DNA from: Aurelia coerulea
Taxonomy: Eukaryota > Cnidaria > Scyphozoa > Semaeostomeae > Ulmaridae
Direction of reading: 5' to 3'
Assembly (NCBI GenBank): GCA_039566865.1
Contig: CM076960.1
Location: 248,001 to 312,000, forward strand
DNA length: 64,000 nt
The notes under the pieces were generated by a model. That model had not been told where the DNA came from, did no database searches, and saw only the letters and a program-made list of their open reading frames with translations. Position numbers and translations under genes: made by a program. Numbering within the stretch: the first letter of the stretch is position 1; every line of letters begins with the position of its first letter. Positions 20,901-27,291 of the stretch are shown in pieces.

Positions 20901-21489
20901 CCATGAAGCTATTTATCGCTACAAAAAAGTAAGACAAAATGGCCGACCGCTGGTATCGAAGTGCTATGAAAAGTCGTTGTACTCTGTGAAAGCGGATATT
21001 TTTCTCAACAATTTTGTCCATGATTGTAGAATAAATATTGGAGACAAATGTCTTGCGAGATGCATTAGTTCTAATGAATACCATGAATTTATATTTCTTG
21101 ACAAAAGGATCAGGTTTTCTGTGAACCCACTTGATATTTGCAAACGAGTAAATCATTCGAAATATGACGTCATACTTGCCGCAACAGTTATTCAGAACTT
21201 CAAAGATCTTAGAGAAATATGTTAAAGAAGCTTGAACTTAAGTTAGACATAGAGTCAATGTTGAAATACTGGATAGAATGAAAAAAAATCTTTATCTTTC
21301 TGAGTAAAGTAGTATTGTTTGCAAGATTACAGACTAAAAAAGCGTACAGAAATGCTACGTTTAATGACAATTACGAATTGATCTTTACTTACCCTGTCGT
21401 GCTCTTGGTCGAATATTTTGTGCAGCACTTTTTAATGACGATATAAATGCGAATATCGCACATGCGAATAAGCACAGTTTTAACTTCAT
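4140..21489 (-). CDS. Gene B: secreted WSC - VWA - Asn/Lys-rich - LamG protein
   Basis: Whole coding span of a second minus-strand gene directly downstream of gene A. Twelve exons join in frame: 21489-21393, 20713-19341, 19132-18890, 18554-18515, 18133-17989, 16316-15821, 14744-14184, 13082-8487, 8002-7748, 6510-6433, 5833-5642 and 4681-4140. With one missing base restored in the poly-Pro tract the total is exactly a multiple of three, about 2,872 residues. Domain order is signal peptide, Pro/Ala/basic region, WSC-type Cys-rich domain (about 491-584), acidic linker, VWA (about 799-985), a 1.5-kb-residue Asn/Lys/Glu/Gln-rich disordered region, and LamG/concanavalin-like domain (about 2,630-2,860). 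VWA and LamG are extracellular adhesion modules and WSC is a putative glycan-binding module, so a matrix or glycan-linking role is inferred. The 3' end could extend to 2946. Confidence 0.75.
5642..5833 (-). CDS. Gene B exon 11: N-terminal part of LamG domain
   Basis: A phase 1-1 exon of 64 codons with a CTTTTAG acceptor and an AATG|GTAAGT donor. It encodes the opening of the LamG fold: SSHFWPLDN, a short segment with ILSIDIQTG, and YIILGDFNG, the usual first strands. It continues directly into exon 12. Confidence 0.85.
6209..6391 (+). mobile_element. MITE family 1, copy 2
   Basis: A complete copy in a gene B intron. The arms (TCTTTCAGTTGTTCTAAAAA on the left; AGAATAGCTAAAAGATC on the right) are inverted relatives, and the core has GTGCACAATAGTGATAGAAG followed by CTCTGACGCCACTCAATCG. 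Confidence 0.8.
6433..6510 (-). CDS. Gene B exon 10: short basic linker exon
   Basis: A 78-nt phase 1-1 exon with a strong acceptor (TTTTATTTTGCATTTAG) and a GTAAGT donor. The 26-residue peptide is basic (STKRAPVRLDGVQKAKSQ...) and joins the exon 9 and 11 frames exactly. The opposite strand across the same place (6466-6582) also shows good splice signals around an open 39-codon frame, so this assignment is less certain than its neighbours. Confidence 0.5.
7532..7722 (+). mobile_element. MITE family 1, copy 3
   Basis: Lies about 25 bases from the donor side of gene B exon 9. The left arm begins AATAGACATTTCAGTTGCTC and the right arm ends AATGGTCTATT. The core has CTCTTATGCCACTCAATCGA. Moderately diverged. 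Confidence 0.75.
7748..8002 (-). CDS. Gene B exon 9: Met/Asn-rich linker
   Basis: An 85-codon phase 1-1 exon bounded by a GTTGCAG acceptor and a GTAAAC donor. It is rich in Asn, Met, Glu and Gly (NSNNMDSEMPEMDPNMGEPN) followed by a more ordered RHHISRKAGTEMGVKAYPTS segment. No domain recognised. It links the long disordered exon to the LamG part. Confidence 0.75.
8378..8455. repeat. (ATCA)n microsatellite
   Basis: Tandem ATCA units, with slight variants at the left, in the intron about 30 bases after the donor of gene B exon 8. Confidence 0.9.
8487..13082 (-). CDS. Gene B exon 8: 1,532-residue Asn/Lys/Glu/Gln-rich region with His cluster
   Basis: One 4,596-nt phase 1-1 exon, open throughout. 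It opens with a short CRCEE segment after the VWA domain and then becomes extremely hydrophilic: Asn, Lys, Glu, Gln and Gly dominate, with recurring F-G/F-N/F-D units (ERFGEKEERFGGK, NERFNNNGQ, EKFDRNDEQKFKEN). At about 10300-10415 lies a His-Gly/His-Glu cluster (HGHGHGHEHGHEHEHE and more), a likely divalent-metal site. A DAEAKEHAEFAQNANHHAGQ segment and a TLYKDQKEQTKDK/TLFLYDKDNK pair occur in the N-terminal half. Predicted fully disordered and prion-like in composition. Keeping 4.6 kb open in an AT-rich exon argues for selection on the protein. The function is not known. Confidence 0.88.
13165..13374. mobile_element. Mutator-like palindromic MITE with 9-bp target duplication
   Basis: A near-perfect 210-bp palindrome starting TAGACTTGCCCCAAGTCTAT and ending in its inverse. 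The 9-bp sequence CAGGCAATG flanks it on both sides (13156-13164 and 13375-13383). Long terminal inverted repeats with 9-bp duplications are the mark of the Mutator superfamily. It sits in the intron about 80 bases before exon 8 of gene B. Confidence 0.88.
13973..14155 (+). mobile_element. MITE family 1, copy 4
   Basis: A full-length copy ending about 30 bases from the donor of the VWA exon. Arms: ACTTTTAGCTATTCTGAAAA on the left and TGTAGAATAGCTAAAAGGTC on the right. The core is GTGCACAATAGTGATAGAAG. Confidence 0.85.
14184..14744 (-). CDS. Gene B exon 7: von Willebrand factor A domain
   Basis: A single phase 1-1 exon of 187 codons holds the whole VWA module. It starts KLDLAFAIDASAG (first MIDAS loop) and continues with HLGLITFSTDAQVMLNF, the SGKFTGQAL segment (MIDAS Thr), LDVLVLVTDGPSSD (MIDAS Asp) and LRDMGVKLITVGIGD, ending near LQPLIPKIQKAACVG. 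VWA domains bind collagens and other matrix proteins, often through a metal at the MIDAS. The first loop reads D-A-S-A-G instead of D-x-S-x-S, so one metal-binding Ser is missing and metal binding is uncertain. Length matches the family (about 170-190 residues). Confidence 0.92.
15163..15766. mobile_element. Long foldback element, copy 1
   Basis: Inverted arms of roughly 190 bases, ACAACAAGGGCAGATTTTG at the left and its inverse at the right, around a divergent centre. A second copy lies at 39782-40334 in an intron of gene A. Short open frames in the arms are not genes. It sits in the intron between exons 6 and 7 of gene B. Confidence 0.8.
15821..16316 (-). CDS. Gene B exon 6: acidic/Lys-rich linker
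   Basis: Enters in phase 0 after a TTTTATTTTATCAG acceptor, matching the phase 0 donor of exon 5, and leaves in phase 1. It encodes about 165 residues: ELSEEEEDEIEHSDDSKK, a short amphipathic helix (LKAIGAAIQKLLKKQ), then Lys/Glu/Thr-rich sequence and a closing C-I-C-P-D-K-G that leads into the VWA domain. Confidence 0.8.
16906..16938. repeat. (ATT)n at the 3' side of the retrotransposon
   Basis: About ten ATT units, or (TAA)n in the element's sense. They abut the retrotransposon 3' end and, on the other side, the ACTCA of the split MITE. Confidence 0.9.
16939..17709 (-). pseudogene. 5'-truncated non-LTR retrotransposon with restriction-like endonuclease (R2/R4/Dong-like)
   Basis: A minus-strand frame ending at 17036 encodes the C-terminal end of a pol protein: a C-x2-C-x8-H-x4-C finger (CRMC ... 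HIVSEC) followed by RRPDIVVVNK and, 14 residues after the Asp, a second Asp (IIDIAVPGD). That K/RPD-x(12-14)-D pattern defines the restriction-like endonuclease of R2/R4/NeSL-type elements. No reverse transcriptase domain remains, so the element is 5'-truncated. A short 3' region ends in a (TAA)n tail and the other end meets a second (TAA)n run. It is a dead fragment in a gene B intron. Confidence 0.85.
17710..17762. repeat. (ATT)n at the 5' side of the retrotransposon
   Basis: About 17 uninterrupted ATT units at the truncated 5' border of the retrotransposon, directly followed by the right half of MITE copy 5. Confidence 0.9.
17855..17975. repeat. (ATCA)n/(ATCT)n microsatellite
   Basis: A tetranucleotide array with ATCT interruptions, beginning about 15 bases beyond the donor of gene B exon 5. 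Confidence 0.9.
17989..18133 (-). CDS. Gene B exon 5: linker after the WSC domain
   Basis: Accepts the phase 2 donor of exon 4 and leaves in phase 0 at CAG|GTATCC, which fits exon 6 exactly. It encodes about 48 residues: FEESPTPKKIPSAYSKPTE, then QAGKCRHGDCDYADSYDASL with two Cys. The acceptor is plain (CATTTCTAACAAAG). The complementary strand also carries splice-like borders, but the exact phase fit on both sides supports the minus strand. Confidence 0.7.
18515..18554 (-). CDS. Gene B exon 4: end of the WSC-type domain
   Basis: A 40-nt exon, phase 1 in and phase 2 out, with a TTTATTCTAG acceptor and a GTAAGT donor. It encodes KNGLGGTYANEVY, the usual closing of this domain (compare a G-x-G-G-x-x-A-N-D/E-V-Y pattern). 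It completes the module begun in exon 3. Confidence 0.8.
18890..19132 (-). CDS. Gene B exon 3: WSC-type Cys-rich domain
   Basis: A phase 1-1 exon of 81 codons. It encodes IGCFSDCWRRAIPTLEG, then CAEAALDRGFKYFGLQNGGQ, CFAGIHGEKRYNIYGHSD and RCQG. The A-L-x-K-C-A-E-A-A ... Y-F-G-L-Q-N-G-G-x-C-F motif is characteristic of WSC-like modules abundant in cnidarian secreted proteins. Five Cys are present. WSC domains are putative carbohydrate binders. Confidence 0.88.
19341..20713 (-). CDS. Gene B exon 2: basic, Pro/Ala-rich region with a probable 1-base gap
   Basis: An exon of 1,373 nt, phase 1-1 only if one base is added. The first part is basic (Arg/Lys/Asn-rich; AIKRRQLAAKPHTARHYPIK). A Pro/Ala-rich stretch with a long poly-Pro follows, then VSWQDNNDPALQEPEGQVVE and KAKYYVQSYTSEIVPDGKGG, then Ala/Pro-rich sequence ending YSLGGHG. 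In the poly-Pro tract the frame moves from Pro into His/Arg/Leu codons at a GGGG run on the plus strand (19856-19859). One extra C in the coding strand restores Pro codons and the downstream frame up to the GTGAGT donor. Confidence 0.8.
20797..21240. other. Probable transposon remnant in gene B intron 1
   Basis: Begins with GGTGTGTCCCAAAAAAATT, like the tips of the GGTGTCCCAAAA elements seen at 47942. A plus-strand frame of 137 codons (20812-21225) covers it and I recognise no domain in that frame. No matching right end was found. It is not called as a gene. Confidence 0.35.
21393..21489 (-). CDS. Gene B exon 1: start codon and signal peptide
   Basis: The ATG at 21489 opens MKLKLCLFACAIFAFISS followed by LKSAAQ, a typical signal peptide with a predicted cut after the SAA/AAQ region. 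The exon ends at CAGG|GTAAGT in phase 1 and joins the phase 1 acceptor of exon 2. This start is chosen because it is the only ATG giving a signal sequence before a good donor. Confidence 0.85.
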
Positions 21490-21519
21490 GTGGGAAGATT
21501 TTCTTCTACATCTAGCATT

Positions 21520-21600
21520 AACGTTGTTTCTTCATTCACCTTCAATTTAGAAATCAAATTTCTTCATTCACCTTCAATTTTAAAATAAAAATAAAATCAT
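21520..21600 (-). promoter_or_regulatory. Putative gene B promoter-proximal direct repeat
   Basis: Just upstream of the gene B start the minus strand carries two copies of AAATTGAAGGTGAATGAAGA about 34 bases apart, preceded by an A/T run (TTTATTTTTATTTTAAAA) that could act as a TATA-like element. Only position and duplication support a regulatory role. Confidence 0.3.
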
Positions 21601-23724
21601 CTGCGTTGCAAGGGTGAATTTTGTAAAACAAAGGATACAATTCTTTTCAAGACAAAGCAATTTGACAGCTTCAAGAATAGATTTCACACTTTCAACGCAG
21701 GCGACGATGATTTTTTTCTTTCTCTGTTTATATTGGTTTGATCGCTTTCCTTCGAAAACCTACATTTTGTCTTGCAAAGGAATTGTTTCAGTACAGAAAT
21801 TTTTTGTGCGAAGGAGTTGTTTCAGTACATCCCAAAAATGTAGGCTCACCACATATCTCAGAAAGTGTCCATAACTAATGCATATTGCTGTTTTAATCCA
21901 AAAGAATGCAGCCGTACCCTTTCCTCGTAAACTGATCCTCAAAAGTGATCAACATTTTCAAAATGATTTTAACTAAAGTAAAAGTATTGTGAAATGCTCT
22001 CTTATTTTCTGTATCAATGTGCTGAATTTGCAAAGGCATTGCTCTGACTTTTGTTTGACTGCTTGTTTACTTAAAGTAGAACAGCAGAACGTAAAAAAGA
22101 ATTTTAGTTTGATGTAAATCAAAACAAACCATGACGAAATCACAAATAGATCATGGTTATAATGATTAAGACCGATTCTAATCGCAACAACATTTCCTGA
22201 AACTCTTACAAGAAATCGAGAACGTTATTTGAAATCATTGAAGCGTTTTGCAAAGTGAAGAAATACTACAGGACTGCTCCTAATTTTGATTTGCTTCGAA
22301 TGATATTCGTTTTCAATTTCATAATTTTTGCAACAGTTTGCTTTCCAAATTCTCAGAATATTTTTCATTCTTGTTCCGCTATACTTTACATACGTCAGTG
22401 GAAATAACCCAGCATTCTCTTGATCGTTTGATTAATAGTAAAATACTTCCGTAAAATCTTTACTCCAAAAACTCGCTCGTTTCAGTCAATGAGCAACTAA
22501 AGACAAAGGAATCATTAAACTTGAATTTAGGAGGCATTAGAATTATTGGTTCCCTGCGTAAAATTTGACCGTAACATCTAAAATTGTAAAAGATAAAACA
22601 GTTGACTTACCGCACTAGTTTCAATATGAAATATTCCAATTCGAAAACTTTCCTTTATTAAATTATTGCAATTTTTCATGAAAAGAAATCCATTTTCTTT
22701 GCGTAATTTATCAAACCTTTAGTCTTGTTAGTTTTGCCAAAGGAGCTCAACTTCGAATCTATTCAATTGTTTATTGTTTCGGATCAATTGTTCATTGTTC
22801 TAATTCAATGGTTTGGCCGCTGATGCCAGATACGTTGAGTGACATGAGCTGACCCTGCCATATGACCCGTAGCGAAGTTGCGCACCACGCACATTATCGC
22901 GGGTAGCTTATTCGCAGAGTGTTAACAAAAATAGGCCGTGTTTGCGATTTTGTTTTATGATTCGTTATGCAATGTATGTAATTTGATGAGAGTTCTACGT
23001 ACCATTTCGAAGGCAGTAGTTCCAAACAGCCAAACTTGACCATTTATTTAATTTCTACTGATGGAGATATTGGCTTGATTACTCATGGAAGCAGCACACT
23101 CCAGCGATATTTCTCACAAAAGCTATTTCTGTACGAATGATGCTGATTAGGATAAACTAGATAGGTTAACAAAGGCCGTAACCCTCATTAAAACAATACT
23201 TTTGTAATTTATCAATGAATACTTCGACACTGACTTGGGTTTGGTTCACCAACTCATTTATTTCGTTATATGGGCTTTGTGCAAGGATGGTTTGTTTGGT
23301 TTTCCTTGTCTATTTCTTTTTAGTTCACTGAAGCTTGAGAAATGATGCATTTTTCTTCCGAAAGATGACTTGAATTTTGACTGCTTGGTTTGATAAATTT
23401 TTCTGTTCTTTGTTTATCCAGTCATTTATGTTTTTCTTTCCTAATTATTTTGCTTTGAAACTTTGGATGTGATCTTGTGGAAGTTTGGCTGAAATTGTAT
23501 TTATGTCTTGAAGGTTATGTCTTTTGACGTCATAGAAGCTCTATCTATCCCCCATTCCTTGGACTCCTCGCTGTGAAAAGGCCTCTGTCTTCTATCCCTC
23601 CTTCGCAGCTTCCAAAATTGAATAAGCTCCTCTTCCTCGGAGGCTTGATAGAGCTATGGCGGTAGTAATAATGTGTGTTGAAGCTTCCCTTTTTCAAGCA
23701 TATGATCAAAGACAAATTCTTTAA

Positions 23725-24435
23725 GCCTGGTTTTCACTAGAGTCATAAGAATCATAAGAGTCATAAGAAGCATAATTTTGAAATCTTATGATGCTTACGA
23801 TCCTTATGACTTTGTTGTTTTCACTGCATCATAACGATCGTAAGAAACATAATTTTCCTTAAAATCCTGCTATAATAGTGCAAGCTTGGCAAGAAATTCC
23901 TTTGAAAATGCAGTGTGGCCTTTGCTATCGCTCTCTCTCATGTTCCAGATAATGTAGATTCTGGTAACGAGGCACATGTCTCACAGAAATGGAAATGAGA
24001 CGCGCTTTATTCCACAAATTTTCACTCAAAATCTTTATGAGACTTTTCCTGAAGCTATCTAAGATTTTGGGCATCTATTAGTTGCTCACATGGTTTCTCC
24101 ACCCGAAATTCTTCCATTTTTTACAAATAATTACAGTTCTCTGCTTAGGAATACACTTGGAAGGCCTACTTTTGAGTGGAAATTTGCTGAAGTTGCCTCA
24201 TCTTATTGAAGAAACAAAGGATTAATCCGGCACATCCGGTCGTAAGGATCGTAAAGTTGAAAAAGTTTTTGATCTTTACGATCCTTATGTCGCGCGTTTT
24301 AAGAGATCAACACAAGTGATGATCATTTTACGATTAGGATTCTTGGTGTTTTCACTTGATCATAAGCGTCATAAGATCTGAAAATTATGCTTCTTATGAT
24401 TCTTATGATCCTTATGACTCTAGTGAAAACCAGGC
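23725..24435. mobile_element. 711-bp element with 70-bp inverted ends and TTTAA target duplication
   Basis: The ends are GCCTGGTTTTCACTAGAGTC and its inverse, continuing as ATAAGAATCATAAGA-type repeats for about 70 bases. TTTAA flanks both sides (23720-23724, 24436-24440). A TTAA-centred duplication hints at piggyBac-related mobilisation, but no transposase is present. Confidence 0.8.
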
Positions 24436-24841
24436 TTTAAAGACCTCCAAAATCAAGAAAACAGCCCCTATATATATCATTAAAATTCAAAAAGCTGCAA
24501 CAGAACTGTTTATCAACAATCTTGAAAATGCAGCATTACTCTCAAATTTTGAGACATAAATATTTTTCTCATTTCTTTTGTGAAAGTTTTCCTTTCAATA
24601 ACACCCCTGGAGGGACCATTATGGAAACAAGGTCGCACTGACCTTTTCCTGCTATCCTGCCATTTTAAACTGGGGCTTTTTTTTAGATTACACTTTTAAC
24701 TTTCATATTTATATTATATCGTGCACCAGTAATTAGACTCACTTTTCTTTTCCTAAATTTATGTTAAATTCAATTTTTAATTTCATATGGCTAAATTTTA
24801 CATACATACATTCATACTTATATTTGGTAGGTGAAATACTA

Positions 24842-24961
24842 AAATTTGTAAGAAGATGGAGGCCAAGAAACAAGACTTTAAATAACAGAGAACATAAGTT
24901 TGAAGGGCCTTAGTGTGCTGATTTAAAGTCTTGTTTCTTTGCCTCCATCTTGTTTCAAATT
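24842..24961. mobile_element. Palindromic MITE
   Basis: Inverted arms of about 40 bases: AAGATGGAGGCCAAGAAACA on the left, with its near-inverse ending CCTCCATCTTG on the right. The spacer is about 40 bases. Confidence 0.75.
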
Positions 24962-25066
24962 TGTCATACTTATGAGTGAATTTGCTTGCTAGCTGTCTCG
25001 GAAAAGCTTGAAAAAGGGGCTAATAAAATCTATTAGTTGTTGTAATATTTACAGCTTTAGAACGAC

Positions 25067-25254
25067 CAATAGACATTTCAGCCTTTCTTAAAAAGAATCT
25101 GGATCGAACGATATTCTTATGAATTTGGAAGAAGTTTTGATTGTGCACAATGATGATAGAAGCTCTAACGCCACTCAATCGAACCTTACGTATATAAATG
25201 TATAAATATATCGCTCAATCCAGGCTCTTTTGAAGTATAGCTAAAAGGTTTGTT
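25067..25254 (+). mobile_element. MITE family 1, copy 6
   Basis: A full-length copy. The left arm is ATAGACATTTCAGCCTTTCT, the core GTGCACAATGATGATAGAAG, and the right arm ends TATAGCTAAAAGG. Confidence 0.8.
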
Positions 25255-25433
25255 ATCGAGATATTGTCAATATTTTTAGAATAGTTTGAAAGATTTTAGT
25301 GAAATAAATCTTTAGTTTCAAAATATCCTCTTGCCAATAAAACGATATGTGATTTGGAGAAATTTTTGGATGATTAAAATCTGTCCTTTTCATCAAACTC
25401 CAAAACTTTTTGCAGGTCCATTTTTGTCGTTAA

Positions 25434-26236
25434 TAGACCTTATAGCTATTCCCATAAAGAATCTGAATAGAACGATATTTTTATACCGGGTGAACCAGAA
25501 AAAAGTTCCCACTTTTGAAAATTAATAGCATCAAGAGTACTGGATGGATTGAAATGAATCAATATTTGCTTGACAACCAAAAGATCGAAGTACTTTTGTG
25601 ATTTTTCTCGCCTTCTTACGAGCACTGGACAAATTGATAAATTCAAATTTAGGAAAACTTTGTGGTTTCAAAATGACTGAAAAAGGCCTAAAATACTTGA
25701 TCAAATTGTAAGGGACTCCTCGCTCAGAACGGCAGAGGAAATACAATTTCTCATGGGTGAGAGATATTGTCTGCACATTTATTGCAATGACATTGACAAT
25801 TTTAAGTATCTGCTTGAGAATCTGTCTTATTACTCTTGAGAGAGGTGAAACGATTGTTCTGTCTGAGGAGGGTCCTAACGATTTGGTCAAGTGTTTTAGG
25901 CCATTTTTGGTCATTTTGCAACCATGAAATTTTTGTAAAGTTGAATTTACCTATATTTGCAGTGATCGTAAGAAGACGAGAAAAATCACAAAAAGACTTT
26001 GATCTTTTGGCTTTTAACTAGAATTTGAATAATTCAAATCCATGAAGTCCTTGTGGTGCTACGAATTTTTGAGAGTGGGAACTTTTTTCTGGCTCACCCG
26101 GTACATTTTATAGAATTTTCGAACATGAACAACAATGACAAAAGTTCGAACGCCAATCAATCAAAGCTTTCTTGTGAAATGTATCAAGATATGGCTCGAT
26201 CTAGACTCTCTTGTAGAACAACTAAAAGGACTATAC
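25434..26236 (+). mobile_element. MITE family 1, copy 7, split by a TA-inserting element
   Basis: The left arm (25434-25495: ATAGACCTTATAGCTATTCC ... GATATTTTTATA) and the remainder (26102-26236: TACATTTTATAGAATTTTCG ... AACTAAAAGGACTAT) form one MITE once the inserted 606-bp element is removed. Confidence 0.8.
25496..26101. mobile_element. Tc1/mariner-like MITE inserted at TA
   Basis: The tips are CCGGGTGAACCAGAAAAAAG and its inverse, with arms of roughly 35-40 bases. TA is present on both sides (25494-25495, 26102-26103). TA duplication is typical of Tc1/mariner-type elements. No transposase frame. Confidence 0.8.
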
Positions 26237-27108
26237 ATCAATTCTTCATCACTTAAAATCTCAAATCAAAACAGAGAGAAAGAATAACAAAGAACTGTTT
26301 TATAATTTTTTAAACTTTGTCCATATGTTATTACAAAATTAACAAATAATCGTACACGAATTAATAATATAAAATAATTACCGAATACAATATGATTCTT
26401 ATTAAATCTTTATAATATATAAAATAATTACCTACTGAAAATATAGATATTTCTTCTTAATTATTTAATTACTGTCATTAATTCATAAGAAGCTTTAATG
26501 ATAAATGTTGATATTCAACTTTTTTAGAGACATGTTGTATCAGGGATGAAATTCTTAAGCCATCTTTAAATCATTGTAGCATTTTAATTTTGTTAAATTT
26601 TCCTTTTCACTGAAATTATAAGGAGTATATCAGGTATTACTTACTTTACATATTTTGCAAATTAGAGCTCAACTAGCCGGGATGATACCATCCTTTAACA
26701 AATTTTAGCAACTTTGATTTCTTCGGAGATTATGATGTACATATAATTGTCTATGCACAAGATGAGGGAAACTTCAACTCTTTCATTTCAAGGGTGGCGA
26801 AAAAGCTTAAACTGCATTGACCATTTGAGAGGGAGCCTTTTCATATTTAGCTCACTTTGCTGCGAGTAGTGACAGCTGATCTTGCATCTTTCTCCTTTAA
26901 CGAACTAAATCATGTTGTAGGCCGTGTTATGTTATTGTCCTTACAAAACATTGAAAGCATAGAATCTGTTACAAACTATTTAAGCTATTTTCTACGAATA
27001 GAAAATGCTAGAAATACCGATTTAGATAATCGATTCGATATATACTCGATACTACGATGATAGTTCTATTGACATTACAATAACAGCTTGTTAAAATGAT
27101 ACTACTTC

Positions 27109-27291
27109 GATGTTACGCCGTATGAGTCGATAATGCAATTATTCGTCGTAATGTTCCATAAACTGTTTAGATGTTACGCCGTATGAGTCGATAATGCGAT
27201 TATTCGTCGTAATGTTCCATAAACTGTTTAGATGTTACGCTGTATGAGTCGATAATGCGATTATTCGTCGTAGTGTTCCATAAACTGTTTA
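27109..27291. repeat. Three tandem 61-bp units covering the gene A stop codon
   Basis: Starts at 27109, 27170 and 27231, nearly identical (GATGTTACGCCGTATGAGTC ...). The unit nearest the gene contains the last codons (KQFMEHYDE) and TAA. The other two place the same sequence, including the stop, downstream in the presumed 3' untranslated region. Confidence 0.92.

Larger units (their letters stand above)
21490..27108. other. Spacer between gene B start and gene A end
   Basis: About 5.6 kb with no supportable exon. It should hold the gene B promoter and gene A 3' end. 21600-23700 looks unique and AT-rich with no pattern I can name. From 23725 on it is filled by inverted-repeat elements listed separately. 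26270-27100 is strongly AT-rich. Confidence 0.65.

Noticed and set aside
20812..21225. 137-codon plus-strand frame in gene B intron 1
   Set aside because: Starts in a transposon-like tip and has no recognisable domain. Left as a possible transposon remnant.
25140..25200. GGTTCGATTG in the MITE core as a Pol III B box, making it a SINE
   Set aside because: No A box at proper spacing, no tRNA fold and no poly(A) or simple tail, while the inverted arms are clear. MITE is the better call.
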